DNA from: a virus
IMG/VR virus record: IMGVR_UViG_3300025151_000144
Location: 1 to 34,447 of that record
Length of the DNA stretch: 34,447 nucleotides
Reading direction: 5' to 3' (one strand)
Below, in pieces: positions 16,401-25,128 of this stretch. The notes under the pieces are model-generated. The model was not told the DNA's origin. It searched no databases and worked only from the letters and a program-made list of their open reading frames with translations. The position numbers and the translations under genes are program-made. Numbering within the stretch: position 1 is the first letter of the stretch; every line of letters begins with the position of its first letter.

Positions 16401-19400
16401 TGACAACCTAACAGTATCAAATAATGTTGGAATCAAAACTACAAGCACCACATATCCCCTACAGATTGGATCTGTTGAGGATGGTATTGTAGTTGTAACT
16501 TCTAGTGGTGATGTTGGTATTGGAACCACAAATGTTAATGATCAAGTTACTGATGCTAATACTGCCAAATTAGCAGTTGGTATTGTTACGGCAGCTAAAA
16601 TTTTTGGTGCTACATTCTCAGGAACTTCTAATCAGGCAGATACAGTTGAAATTGATGATGTTGACTCAACAAATACATTAAAATATCTTCACTTTGGTGA
16701 TTCAACCGATGGTTATGATGAAGTTGAAGTTGATAGTTCAACATTAGTATTCAAGAACAGAAATCTTGGTATTGGACTGAATGATCCAACATCAAAACTA
16801 CATGTTGATGGAACTTCTAAGATTACTGGTGTTCTAACCTTAACATCCGATACAGATTCTACAAGTAAAACAACAGGTGCCTTAGTCGTCGAGCACGGTG
16901 TTGGTATTGGAAGCAATCTGACAGTTGGTGAAACTCTGACTGTTGATGATAAATTAAATGTTACCGGTGTTGTATCATTTGCCGGACCATCTAGTGGGCA
17001 GGCAGTAAAACTGGCAACTAATGGTGGAATCACCACAACTGGTGGAGACTTTTATGTTGGTGGTGACTTATATGTTCTTGATGATATCTTCTATGACGAG
17101 ATTAGTGGTACAAATATGAGAATAAGTGGCATTGCCACTATAAATGAACTCAAACTTGGTTCTGATTCGACAGTTTCTGTCGGAGTCACCGGCATATCAA
17201 CTGATTTGTCGATTACTGATGATGTTAATGAACATGATCTTCTTGTTACTGCCAAGGCAGCTCAAAGTTTTATTGCAGGTCAGTTTGATAGTGTAACTTT
17301 AAAATTTACTGGTGATTCTTCAAATGATGGAACTGTTCTCCTTGGTGGTGACAATCCAGAAACATTTACACTTTCGGGTACATCAAATGAAATTGAAACT
17401 TCGGCAGAAAATCAAACAATTACTATTGGTCTTCCTACTGATGTAACTATTGGTAATAACTTAACAGTTACTAATAATTTAACTGTCAGTGGAAATACTA
17501 CACTTGGAGATACTGATGCAACTACTGATACTGTAACCTTTAATTCAAAAATTGATAGCAATTTTCTTCCAAACGGAGATCAAGATATTGGTGCTTCTGA
17601 CAATAAATGGAAAAATGTCTTTGCGGAAACAGTAACTGCCGATGTCACTGGTAATTGCGGAACCGCAACATCACTAGAAAATGCTCAAGATTTTAGTATT
17701 GATGGTAATACTGGCACTAATGATGCAGGAGATGTTACTGCCACTGCTGTTTCCTTTGATGGAACTGATGGTGTAATTCTCAGAGGAAAACTTAAAAACA
17801 TATCATCAGGACTAACTGCAGATACTTATGGGGATGCAAGTACAATACCGCAAATAAGCGTCAATTCTCAGGGTCTTATAACAAGTGTAACTAATCAAAC
17901 AGTCATTAATGTCACCGGTAATGCGGCAACCGCATCCAAACTTAATCCTGGAAGTAAAATTGGCATTAATGTAGACTCAACAGGTAATAATGCCGGTAAA
18001 GTAAAAGGTGCCGGAGTAAACTTTACCGGTGAAGCAGACATAAGTATTGATGCAAACCTGATGGATTCAGGTGTTACTGCAGATACTTATGGTAGTGCAA
18101 CCACGATACCACAAATAATTGTTAATGCACAAGGTCTTATAACGAGTGTTACGGATCAAACTATTATTTCATCCAGTTTCCAAGTAAAAGAGTCTGATGA
18201 AATTCAAGTCAATGTTACTGACACAACTAGTGATGATAATGATGATACTCTATATTATATTGGATTTACTGATGAGACAACTAATGCCTCATATGGTAAG
18301 TTTAGAATAGATACAGAAAATTCTCTAGTTTATAAGAATGGAAAACTTGGTGTAAACAATAGTGCTCCAAATCAAACACTAGATGTCAATGGTAATATTG
18401 GTATAGATGATTATATTGTACATAATAGTGATACTAACACAAAATTTGGATTTCCACAGAACGATACCTTTGTAGTACAAACTGACAGCACAGAAAAACT
18501 TCGTGTAACATCTACTGGGGACGTTGGTATAGGAACAACCATACCAACTAATGCCGTAACTAGTTCAAATACTGCCAAATTAGCAGTTGGTATTGTTACG
18601 GCAAATGAATATTATGGAACATTCAAAGGCACTCTTCAAAATGAAGTCGTAGCAACTTTAGCAGATAAAGTTCAGGTAGATACATTCGTTAATACTGGAA
18701 ATGATAATTCTGGTCAGACAAGAAATATATTATTTTCAAACGGCACTGGTGAGCATAAAACACCACAAGGTGCCACAGGAATAATACTTGAAACCCCAAC
18801 TTCCATTGATGCTGATGCACCTGGTTATTTTCAATATAAATTGACAGTTGATGCAATTAATCAGAGCACTTCTGGTAGAAGATCAAGAAATTTAAATATT
18901 TTTGGAGCGGGAAATTCTTCTGGTATTTCACTATGGAATTATAATGGAACTAGTCTCCAGGCAAATTCGATAAGAACTGCTGATAATGGAAATTTCCATA
19001 TTGAACTTAACGATGATCCAGACGACATAGGATTAGTTATTTCTGATAGTCCACAAGAAACTATTAATACTTACAATTATTATAATGTTGGAATAGGAAC
19101 TACTAATCCCGATGCAGATGCAGTACATCCGAACAATACTGCCAGGTTTATGGCTGGTATTGTCACGGCACGAGAATATTATGGAACATTCAAAGGCACT
19201 CTTGAAAATAGTGTTGTCTCATCTTTAGTTACTATAAATGATGCTGGTGGAAATAATGAGACTCATTACATCCACATGGGTGATCGGGCATCTGGTAGTG
19301 ACGGTGTTGAAGTTGATTCGACTGGATTAGTTTATAAAAATGGACAATTAGGTATTGGAACATCTAATCCACAAGGAGGATTAGATGTTTATGCTGATGT

Positions 19401-20148
19401 AGATCCGACAATAAGCATTAGATCTCGTAGTGCTAGGTTACCATCAATAGCACTTTTTGAGCAAAATACAGGAATATCTGATAGTTTCGGTAATGATGGA
19501 ACTTTTGGATTTAGAATAGGATATGATGGTAGGAATAGCATTGATAGTGGTTCTGGCAATAGATTTAGAATTGATAGTTGTTTAGGTACAGGGATCAACA
19601 CTCGTTTAGCAATTCAAAGAGATAGTGGTAATGTTAGTATAGGAGATTCTGATCCTGATGCAGATACCGTATCATCAAATAATACTGCCAGACTCATGGT
19701 CGGTATTGTTACGGCAAATGAATATTATGGAGAATTTAAAGGAACAACATCCTCACAAGTAATTACTGGTACTGGTAATGCCACATCAAACGTAATTGTC
19801 AAATCTGGTAGTTTTACTGGCAATTCTGCTCAAATTGATTTTTTTGCCAGAGGAACCTCCACCAGTCCTCAAAATACGCTAGTGGAATATTTGATACAAA
19901 TATATCAACAAAATTCTAATGGAAGTTGGACAGATGATTATCAATCACAAAAACTATTGTTTGCCAACAGAGGGACTGGCGACTCTAATGATATGCTTAT
20001 TCAAGAATATGCCATTATGTTGAGAAATAATAAAGTTGTTGATTTCTCCGTAGCTGTTAACAATGATAATTATTTTATTCAAGCTGTAAAAGCATCCGGT
20101 ATATCAGGAACAGTTTACTATAAATTTACCAGAACTATTTTAGCATGA
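13465..20148 (+). CDS. Giant modular tail fibre protein
   Basis: The 2227-aa product opens with 'MPKYLSGKAKRVPVDKLTEE' and 'RYKYFTLGESEPSLGDP', a short globular start probably used for attachment. It then runs through many fibre modules: 'NRVGIGTSLP'-type strands, several 'TTGALIVxGGVGIG' units, two copies of a unit with 'NAGKVKGxGV' and 'DISIDANLMDS', and four or five units with 'NTAKLAVGIVTA' and 'EYYGTFKGT'. Such repeats make long trimeric beta-structured shafts. The last 130 residues ('GNATSNVIVKSGSF' to 'YYKFTRTILA') look like a compact beta-sandwich tip, and there is no S74 chaperone. At about 6.7 kb it is the largest gene here. It is probably a long tail fibre or side fibre; the receptor is unknown. 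Confidence 0.68.
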   Translation: MPKYLSGKAKRVPVDKLTEERYKYFTLGESEPSLGDPIVGTSAALTKTVPSGEQYILVSVEGRPGERFWIPNQGGIIPGSISVFDEGNLVGTLSSITQLDFIGAAVTAVLDNPSDVTSPLANIKITPEFVSSDRQFIFNDNNEFKGALNLNYNPTNNYVGVGTTNATRMLHVDGDLRLTGTVYDSNNSDAVTKDDNTGDLLIRGENGLIWKDQAGLNVSAGGTTLGQIQFRGPTGLLDGATNFFFDDANDRVGIGTSLPNFTFEVIGDVGFANTVSIASTAENIPGNETTGALIVVGGVGIGGSVSVGGSITAQGGFTAVGGLEVTDATNSTSVTTGALIVEGGVAIGKDLNVGGDIRPDEIFIKDNKKIYFGDDNDLQIYHASSGIGSTSFIDNNAGHLYIRNNVGSGSSNIYIQAKAGEDGIVVDADGAVELYHDNSKKLNTYSQGVQINNTLSAGVVNPGSGTVTNDWTVNGTLKGVGLTTTKDLTVTGIATINEIDATHSDTDTLNVGTAATTAKLVVDNVTIDNNIISSTGDLVLDTPSGKVDINHKLSIDSTDPSTSAITGALIVAGGVGIGSSVFSDGSISIGNTTNVGFGTDDFAGSALAIDGGVGIAKSLAVLGDTNIASTTASTSTTTGALVVGGGVGIGESVYVAGTVYADKFNLLGANAQLDITNETGNNDRFIVFTDTNVTGAAGNALVDTDIIYNPSTNTLGIGTDNIINAVSAGNTAKLHVGVVTAHVAYATSFFGNLVGLADRATKLENARKIGINTTSTGTNAGKVKGVGVDFDGTSDISIDANLMDSIDNPGEYGSTTDFPVVSVNAQGIVTSVSTINFTDIIAGEGNKVAISNTPDSTDTFFVGFVTASSGYGDVKVDNGEFVYIPDTGVGIGSTQPTAKLDVDGTLNVSGVSTLRGQVTVNTGIIPDADEGAYLGSSSKPFSEAHIGEIRIANGGNDNEIDTASGNLTLDSSGGTTIIDDNLTVSNNVGIKTTSTTYPLQIGSVEDGIVVVTSSGDVGIGTTNVNDQVTDANTAKLAVGIVTAAKIFGATFSGTSNQADTVEIDDVDSTNTLKYLHFGDSTDGYDEVEVDSSTLVFKNRNLGIGLNDPTSKLHVDGTSKITGVLTLTSDTDSTSKTTGALVVEHGVGIGSNLTVGETLTVDDKLNVTGVVSFAGPSSGQAVKLATNGGITTTGGDFYVGGDLYVLDDIFYDEISGTNMRISGIATINELKLGSDSTVSVGVTGISTDLSITDDVNEHDLLVTAKAAQSFIAGQFDSVTLKFTGDSSNDGTVLLGGDNPETFTLSGTSNEIETSAENQTITIGLPTDVTIGNNLTVTNNLTVSGNTTLGDTDATTDTVTFNSKIDSNFLPNGDQDIGASDNKWKNVFAETVTADVTGNCGTATSLENAQDFSIDGNTGTNDAGDVTATAVSFDGTDGVILRGKLKNISSGLTADTYGDASTIPQISVNSQGLITSVTNQTVINVTGNAATASKLNPGSKIGINVDSTGNNAGKVKGAGVNFTGEADISIDANLMDSGVTADTYGSATTIPQIIVNAQGLITSVTDQTIISSSFQVKESDEIQVNVTDTTSDDNDDTLYYIGFTDETTNASYGKFRIDTENSLVYKNGKLGVNNSAPNQTLDVNGNIGIDDYIVHNSDTNTKFGFPQNDTFVVQTDSTEKLRVTSTGDVGIGTTIPTNAVTSSNTAKLAVGIVTANEYYGTFKGTLQNEVVATLADKVQVDTFVNTGNDNSGQTRNILFSNGTGEHKTPQGATGIILETPTSIDADAPGYFQYKLTVDAINQSTSGRRSRNLNIFGAGNSSGISLWNYNGTSLQANSIRTADNGNFHIELNDDPDDIGLVISDSPQETINTYNYYNVGIGTTNPDADAVHPNNTARFMAGIVTAREYYGTFKGTLENSVVSSLVTINDAGGNNETHYIHMGDRASGSDGVEVDSTGLVYKNGQLGIGTSNPQGGLDVYADVDPTISIRSRSARLPSIALFEQNTGISDSFGNDGTFGFRIGYDGRNSIDSGSGNRFRIDSCLGTGINTRLAIQRDSGNVSIGDSDPDADTVSSNNTARLMVGIVTANEYYGEFKGTTSSQVITGTGNATSNVIVKSGSFTGNSAQIDFFARGTSTSPQNTLVEYLIQIYQQNSNGSWTDDYQSQKLLFANRGTGDSNDMLIQEYAIMLRNNKVVDFSVAVNNDNYFIQAVKASGISGTVYYKFTRTILA
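16558..16593 (+). repeat. 36-bp coding repeat shared with 18568-18603
   Basis: Bases 16558-16593 and 18568-18603 are identical over 36 bases (beginning aatactgccaaattagcag), about 2 kb apart in the giant fibre gene. They encode NTAKLAVGIVTA. Exact identity at wobble positions suggests copying within the gene. Confidence 0.8.
18568..19203 (+). repeat. Duplicated fibre module with exact 30-bp words
   Basis: The word gaatattatggaacattcaa and its continuation are identical for 30 bases at 18607-18636 and 19174-19203, encoding EYYGTFKGTL. A third, diverged copy begins at 19727. Units are about 560 bp apart. Confidence 0.75.
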
Positions 20149-20149
20149 C

Positions 20150-22612
20150 ATGATCGAATATACTCAACAACAGGCAGAAGAATTTCAAAGATATAAAGAT
20201 ACTTTACCCAAAGAACCAACAGAACCTGGTGTTAAAAAACAATATGTTATTGGATGTCATAGTGCCGAAGATTGGAAATATATTCATGAAGTTTTAATGC
20301 AAGATGGAACATTGGAAGATAATATTCCAAATCGTTCCTGTGAGTGTGTTAATGATGTAAGACATAGTCCTATTAGAGGAGTTTACTTATTATCAGAAGA
20401 TGAATATGAACAATTAAAAAATCATCCTAAAGTTTATTATATTACCATTAACACATCTGCTTATCCCGGAACTTATGCCGAAGATCCACTGTTATCTTTA
20501 GATTCAAAAACTGATCGTTATAATTCAACAGTGAAGCATCAAAGAGGAATGAGTCTTTCTTCTGGCATTATAATAGACGATCCGGGTTCTGATTTATTGA
20601 ATCGTGGTGGAATGCAGTTAAAAAGACACTTACAACAAGATGATCCTTGGTTTACAGGAACCAGTGACAATTCAAGTCAAATACTTGAAGATAAAATACC
20701 ACAGTACGGAACCGGTAAAGATGTAGATGTCATTGTACATGATTGGGAATGTTGGTTTGGTCATATCGAGTTTCAAAATCCCAGTAGAATATCAAACATT
20801 AAACAATCAGATAATTCTACATCTGCCTCTACTTCTGGACCACAAAATTATATTGGAGGTAATGTTCTTCCTGGTAATGGATCATGTGATTTATTAGATC
20901 TTTTTTTAGAAGCACCTTATTATATTGATCCTGACTTTTTTAATACTAATTGGGATAATGATGATTTTAGTACATTAAAACCACCAACGACGACTATTCT
21001 AGGTAACACTACCACTGATGATCAATTTACTGCCATCCTAAATGCAGAGGTTAGTTCATCGGACAATACAAAATTATTTCCTGAAGGTTCAAGAACAGAA
21101 ACACGATGGGATGGAACAACAGTTCCTAAAGAAAGTTGGGCTAGAGCCTGGTGGAGATATGATAATAAACTTTTTAGATCATCCAAATTTGTATCCAGTT
21201 CTAATGGAGGAACTGCCACAGGTAATTATGATTTTGGAGAGATTACAGATATGTATTTTATCGATTTTCCAGATTTAGAAATTGTAAATAATTCATTAAT
21301 TTATAATACTGGCATCCTCAATACAAATGCATATAAAAGATCTGAATATAATGGAAGTAGTACTGTATATACAGATGATATCCATGGAACTCCGGTGGCA
21401 TCATTAGCATATGGAAGACAATACGGGTGGGCATATAATGCAAATAAATGGTTTATAAACTATAGTGGTGTTAAAGATTCAATTGAACCTGAACATGACA
21501 TAATAAAAATATTTCATCAACTAAAACCTAATAGAGCATCTGATGATACAAAAAATCCAACCATAGTTAATGCTAGTTATGGTTTTCGTAGTTCTCAACC
21601 GATACCTAGTTCTGGATACTATTACTTTCGTAGTGGAACCAGTGGTAGTGGAGGAGTATCCTACACCAGTCGTCCAGAATTTCTTGATAACTTTAATCAA
21701 ACCGGTATTCGATATGATCCAGGTAATAGTGGATCTCTCATAACTGCCGGAAATGAATTAATTGCTGCCGGTGTTATATTTGTTTGTAGTGCGGGAAACA
21801 CTAATCAAAAAATAGTTTTACCTGATCATACAGATTATAATAATTATACTGCCAGTGCTGATAATTCTGAACTAGGTGCATCAAGCGCAACAAAAGTAAG
21901 TAGTGTATATTTTACTAACGCCCTCAGAACTACAAATAGACCAGGATTTCCACAATCCATAGGTAGTTATAATTCCGATAACACCAGAAATTATAAAACT
22001 ATAACAGTTGGTTGTATTGATAATGGATATCTTTCTGCTAATCTTTATAAAGAAGCTAAAGCACTATACTCAAATATGGGTAATGCCGTTGATGTTTTTA
22101 CCCTAGGAGATTTTGCATTAGCGGCAAAAACAGGTAGTGGAAATATTGATAGATATGATGCTTATTATACTTCTAATAGTACGGCATCGAGTGAATCTAA
22201 AGATGGATTATTTAATGGTACTAGTGCCGCATCTCCAATTGCAACAGGTTTTATAGCAACAAAACTTGAAAAGAATAGAAATTGGACTTATTCCAATGTT
22301 AAATCTTATCTAAGTGGTCTTGGTCAAATTAGTAGTGACAAATTTTATTATGGAGTAGAATCTACCACAGCAAATGATAGTAATTGGAGTGATAAATCTA
22401 GTCTACAAGGTGCGAACGGATATATATTATATGATGTTGAAACTGTCGGTGATGTTATTCCGGAACCTGAACCAACACCAGAACCTACTCCAGAACCCAC
22501 ACCGGATCCTACTCCAGAACCAGAACCCACGGAACCCACTGGAGGAGTTGTGGCATTGATAACAGGTTCTTCTACAATAATAGGTAACGGAACCATTACA
22601 ACGACGACATAA
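20150..22612 (+). CDS. Subtilisin-like serine protease (S8) in the virion cluster
   Basis: The 820-aa product has a complete S8 catalytic set. Asp198 lies in 'VIVHDWECWFGHIEF', with the D-x6-H-x-E spacing of the subtilase Asp motif. His412 is in 'HGTPVAS', the oxyanion Asn550 in 'CSAGN' and Ser692 in 'NGTSAASPIATG'. Residues about 30-101 look like an I9-type propeptide ('YVIGCHSAEDWKYIHEVLM', ending 'EQLKNHPKVYYITIN'). The gap between Asp and His is about 214 residues, far longer than in subtilisin, so a large insert is present. No signal peptide is seen. A Pro-Glu-Thr repeat linker (771-797) leads to a short Thr/Gly-rich end, which could anchor it to a fibre. It may mature virion proteins or degrade host surface protein. 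The catalytic fold is clear; target and location are inferred. Confidence 0.88.
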   Translation: MIEYTQQQAEEFQRYKDTLPKEPTEPGVKKQYVIGCHSAEDWKYIHEVLMQDGTLEDNIPNRSCECVNDVRHSPIRGVYLLSEDEYEQLKNHPKVYYITINTSAYPGTYAEDPLLSLDSKTDRYNSTVKHQRGMSLSSGIIIDDPGSDLLNRGGMQLKRHLQQDDPWFTGTSDNSSQILEDKIPQYGTGKDVDVIVHDWECWFGHIEFQNPSRISNIKQSDNSTSASTSGPQNYIGGNVLPGNGSCDLLDLFLEAPYYIDPDFFNTNWDNDDFSTLKPPTTTILGNTTTDDQFTAILNAEVSSSDNTKLFPEGSRTETRWDGTTVPKESWARAWWRYDNKLFRSSKFVSSSNGGTATGNYDFGEITDMYFIDFPDLEIVNNSLIYNTGILNTNAYKRSEYNGSSTVYTDDIHGTPVASLAYGRQYGWAYNANKWFINYSGVKDSIEPEHDIIKIFHQLKPNRASDDTKNPTIVNASYGFRSSQPIPSSGYYYFRSGTSGSGGVSYTSRPEFLDNFNQTGIRYDPGNSGSLITAGNELIAAGVIFVCSAGNTNQKIVLPDHTDYNNYTASADNSELGASSATKVSSVYFTNALRTTNRPGFPQSIGSYNSDNTRNYKTITVGCIDNGYLSANLYKEAKALYSNMGNAVDVFTLGDFALAAKTGSGNIDRYDAYYTSNSTASSESKDGLFNGTSAASPIATGFIATKLEKNRNWTYSNVKSYLSGLGQISSDKFYYGVESTTANDSNWSDKSSLQGANGYILYDVETVGDVIPEPEPTPEPTPEPTPDPTPEPEPTEPTGGVVALITGSSTIIGNGTITTTT
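22460..22540 (+). repeat. Pro-Glu-Pro-Thr coding repeat linker
   Basis: Short repeats of the type ccagaacctact encode PEPTPEPTPEPTPDPTPEPEP in the protease C-terminus. This is a stiff, extended linker of about 27 residues between the catalytic domain and the last 23 residues. Confidence 0.8.
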
Positions 22613-22623
22613 GGAATTAACAA

Positions 22624-23508
22624 ATGGCAGCAAAAGGATTTGGCGCAAAAAGTATAGAATTATTGGGATCTGGAAATGCCACAATTAATAGTGGAAATGA
22701 TATTGTATTAAATCCAAATTCAAAAGTTTCTGTTGCTGGTACTTTTCATACTATTGGGCAAATATTAGGTTATAATGGAACTGCAGGAACTACTGATCAA
22801 GTATTAATTTCTAACAATCTCGGACAAGCTAATTGGTCAAGTATAACTGATACTAATAATCCCATACCTTCATCATTTCTTCAACTTACTGATACACCCA
22901 CCAGAGTAAATGATCAGTATACATCAAATGATGCCAATAAAGTAGTTACTGTAAATACCACAAACACGGCACTCGAATTTCGCACAAATAGTTTTCTTAA
23001 TCTGAGTGATGTTGATCCTAATTCTTATACTAGTGGTGGTAAATTAGTTGCCGTAAATTCTGGTGCCACTGGACTTGAATTTATCGATAGTATAACTCTT
23101 ACTAAAGTTATTGTTCAGGGAGCTCTTGTTGAAAATTATATAAAAATAAGCAATACTAGAAATTGTGAATTGGATTTAAGTCAAGGAAATGTTTTTCAAA
23201 TCGTACTAAAGAATACAACGAATAATCATACTATCTCTTATATAAACTGTCCGGCATCCAGCAGTGTTAGTAGTACTGGAAGAGAAGCATATTCATTTAC
23301 ATTGATTATAACCAATACGGCTTCTAATACAGGAATTACATGGCCCACGTCAATTAAATGGGGAGCAACAGGGGGGAGTGGAAATAGTGATGTTCCGGCA
23401 AGAACAACAGAAGCAGGTAAATCAGATGTATGGGTATTTACTACATATGATGGAGGAACTACTTGGTTAGGAGTACTCGCAAGTTTTGGTTATACTGGTT
23501 TACCGTAA
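22624..23508 (+). CDS. Fibre or tip structural protein
   Basis: The 294-aa product begins 'MAAKGFGAKSIELLGSGNAT' and has fibre-like strands such as 'LNPNSKVSVAG' and 'TDQVLISNNLGQANW', then 'FLNLSDVDPNSYTSGG'. The C-terminal third ('SFTLIITNTASNTGITWPTS', then 'KWGATGG', 'AGKSDVWVFTTYDGGTTWLG') matches a beta-sandwich that I recognise at the ends of many phage tail proteins, with the pattern W-P-x-x-[IV]-K-W then D-V-W-x-F-x-T-x-D-G-G-x-x-W. A good Shine-Dalgarno sequence, AAGGA at 22611-22615, stands eight bases before the ATG, stronger than for most neighbours. It lies between the protease and the Gly-rich adhesin, so a tip or adaptor role is plausible. Exact function is not known. Confidence 0.6.
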   Translation: MAAKGFGAKSIELLGSGNATINSGNDIVLNPNSKVSVAGTFHTIGQILGYNGTAGTTDQVLISNNLGQANWSSITDTNNPIPSSFLQLTDTPTRVNDQYTSNDANKVVTVNTTNTALEFRTNSFLNLSDVDPNSYTSGGKLVAVNSGATGLEFIDSITLTKVIVQGALVENYIKISNTRNCELDLSQGNVFQIVLKNTTNNHTISYINCPASSSVSSTGREAYSFTLIITNTASNTGITWPTSIKWGATGGSGNSDVPARTTEAGKSDVWVFTTYDGGTTWLGVLASFGYTGLP

Positions 23509-23514
23509 TTAATT

Positions 23515-24735
23515 ATGTCAGGAATTTCTAGAAAAAATCATCTTTCAATGGTTAGAGGTGATAGTATTACCTTTAATGCTCCAGGAACATGGACAAGTCC
23601 ACATAGAACAATTTCTGTGAATTTGGTAGGAAGAGGTGGTACAGGAGAACCTGGACAAGATGGAACTGCCGGAAATCCTGGAGCTAATGGTAATGGCGGA
23701 GAAGGTGGAAATATTATTCAAAGTGCCAACCCAGGAAGAGGTGGCGGCGGCGGAGGCGGCGGAGGCGGCGGAGGCGGCGGTGCTCCTCCAGGTCCTGAAT
23801 TTGGAAATCAAGAAGGTAATCCTGGTAGTCCTGGTAATCCTGGTGGTGCTGGATCGCCAGCAGGTTCTGGTGGATTTGGTGCAGGTGGTGCGGGAGCTGA
23901 AGGTAGTATAGATGATCCAGGTACTAACAATGGAGAGGGAGGTGCTGCAGGTGTACGAGGTAATCATGGTAATGCTGCTTCAGCTAATAATGCAGGAAAT
24001 GGAAATCCTGGAAATAGTGGAAATACTAATAGTAATGGATCCGATGGTGATCCTGGTGCAGCATCAAGTGCATTAGGATTTAATTTTCCCGGTGGTGCTG
24101 GCGGTGAAGGTGGAACTAGTATTGCCGGATCTGCCGGAAATCCTGGACAACCTGGGCAATCTGCAACATTAGGTAATGGTGGAAATGGTGGAAATGGTGG
24201 CGGAGGCGGCGGTGGTGTTGACGGTCATCCAGGATTTAACAATCAAGGTCCTAACGGAAATCCTCAAGCAGGATTTCACGAAAGTAATGGTGGTCTGAAA
24301 GGAACCGGCGGTAATCCTGGTGGAAATGATGGAAATCCTGGAAGTAAAGGAAATTCTTCAAATCAAAATCAAAAAGGTAATAGAGGTGATGGTGGACAAG
24401 GTGGTGGTGGTGCGAGCAATGGTGGTAATGGCGGTGAAGGTGGTGGAGCAGGTAGAAAGAAAATTATTAGACCTAACGAAAAATTTGGTTCCGGTGCCGG
24501 AGGCGGAGGTGGCGGAGGTGGCGGTGGAGGATTTGCGGGAAATTCTTCTAATGGAAACGATGGTGGTGGTGGAAATGCACCAGGACCTTCCATGGCCGGA
24601 TCTTTTAATACTGGAAAAGAGGGAGGTGATGCCGATCCAAATTCAGTAAATAATGTAACAGTAACACCTGGTCTTAATTATTCAATTACCGTTCCATCAG
24701 GTGGATTTGTAACAATTTCTTGGGGTGATCGATAA
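23515..24735 (+). CDS. Glycine-rich, collagen-like phage adhesin candidate
   Basis: The 406-aa product has a short N-terminal beta part ('DSITFNAPGTWTSPHRTISV'), a Gly/Asn/Ser-rich core of about residues 40-370, and a closing beta part ('GLNYSITVPSGGFVTISWGD'). This frame of 'W-T-x-P ... V-x-V-x-G-x-G-G' and 'V-P-S-G-G-F-V-T-I-S-W' is typical of phage Gly-rich tail proteins. The core includes runs of 14 and 11 Gly and about 19 Pro-Gly dipeptides. Gly-rich motif cores in T-even gp38 adhesins form polyglycine-II helices that carry variable receptor-binding loops, and a similar layout is possible here, although I see no direct gp38 match. It overlaps the next gene by one base. The location after fibre genes fits a receptor-binding tip. 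Confidence 0.62.
   Translation: MSGISRKNHLSMVRGDSITFNAPGTWTSPHRTISVNLVGRGGTGEPGQDGTAGNPGANGNGGEGGNIIQSANPGRGGGGGGGGGGGGGGAPPGPEFGNQEGNPGSPGNPGGAGSPAGSGGFGAGGAGAEGSIDDPGTNNGEGGAAGVRGNHGNAASANNAGNGNPGNSGNTNSNGSDGDPGAASSALGFNFPGGAGGEGGTSIAGSAGNPGQPGQSATLGNGGNGGNGGGGGGGVDGHPGFNNQGPNGNPQAGFHESNGGLKGTGGNPGGNDGNPGSKGNSSNQNQKGNRGDGGQGGGGASNGGNGGEGGGAGRKKIIRPNEKFGSGAGGGGGGGGGGGFAGNSSNGNDGGGGNAPGPSMAGSFNTGKEGGDADPNSVNNVTVTPGLNYSITVPSGGFVTISWGDR
23743..23778 (+). repeat. GC-rich 9-bp tandem repeat encoding poly-Gly
   Basis: After three GGC codons, the unit GGAGGCGGC repeats three times, giving 14 consecutive Gly codons with the flanking GGT codons. The tract is far richer in G+C than the surrounding sequence and is prone to slippage in 9-bp, frame-keeping steps. 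Confidence 0.8.
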
Positions 24736-25100
24736 TGGAAGAAAATCAAAAGTATTTGGCACTGCTAGACGAAGAAAATAAAGTTTTAAATATTACATTA
24801 TTATCTCGATTGGATATAGATTCATTTTCTGACGGACCAAATTCTTTAGAAAAAGAACCATTTTATTGTGTTATGTTATGTAATTGTTCATACTCTCTTG
24901 CCGAAAATGATGCAGTAATAGGATGGTATTTAAATGAGGATATAAAAAAGTTTGTTCCTCCTCAACCGGATCCAACTTATATTTTTGATAATGAAGAATG
25001 GGATTGGAAACCAAATGAAAATTTATTATATAGTCCTTTCGGTGATGGATTTAATTATCGACCAGGACCGCAAGGTGTAGGTTGGATAAAAGAAACATAA
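24735..25100 (+). CDS. Small conserved-looking cyanophage protein of unknown function
   Basis: The 121-aa product is acidic, with 'YLALLDEENKVLNITLLS' at the start, two Cys in 'VMLCNCSYS', and a C-terminal part 'FVPPQPDPTYIFDNEEWDW' that resembles the Pro/Trp motif ('PPxPxPxWxxxxxxWxWxxP') of small accessory proteins found next to cyanophage fibre genes. The start overlaps the stop of the adhesin gene (TAATG), which implies translational coupling. A role in fibre assembly or as a minor virion component is possible, but nothing in the sequence settles it. Confidence 0.5.
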   Translation: MEENQKYLALLDEENKVLNITLLSRLDIDSFSDGPNSLEKEPFYCVMLCNCSYSLAENDAVIGWYLNEDIKKFVPPQPDPTYIFDNEEWDWKPNENLLYSPFGDGFNYRPGPQGVGWIKET

Positions 25101-25128
25101 TATATACATTACATTATATTTGATTCTC

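Noticed and set aside
23545-24593. Ser/Thr-rich and Pro-rich open frames on the minus strand opposite the adhesin
   Set aside because: Antisense reading of Gly codons automatically gives Pro, Ser or Thr runs without stops. The sense protein has proper N- and C-terminal beta motifs.
25120-25128. TTG start nine bases upstream for the 148-aa protein
   Set aside because: The ATG at 25129 gives a normal MTRKLDKEH start. The TTG adds only three residues and has no better ribosome binding site.
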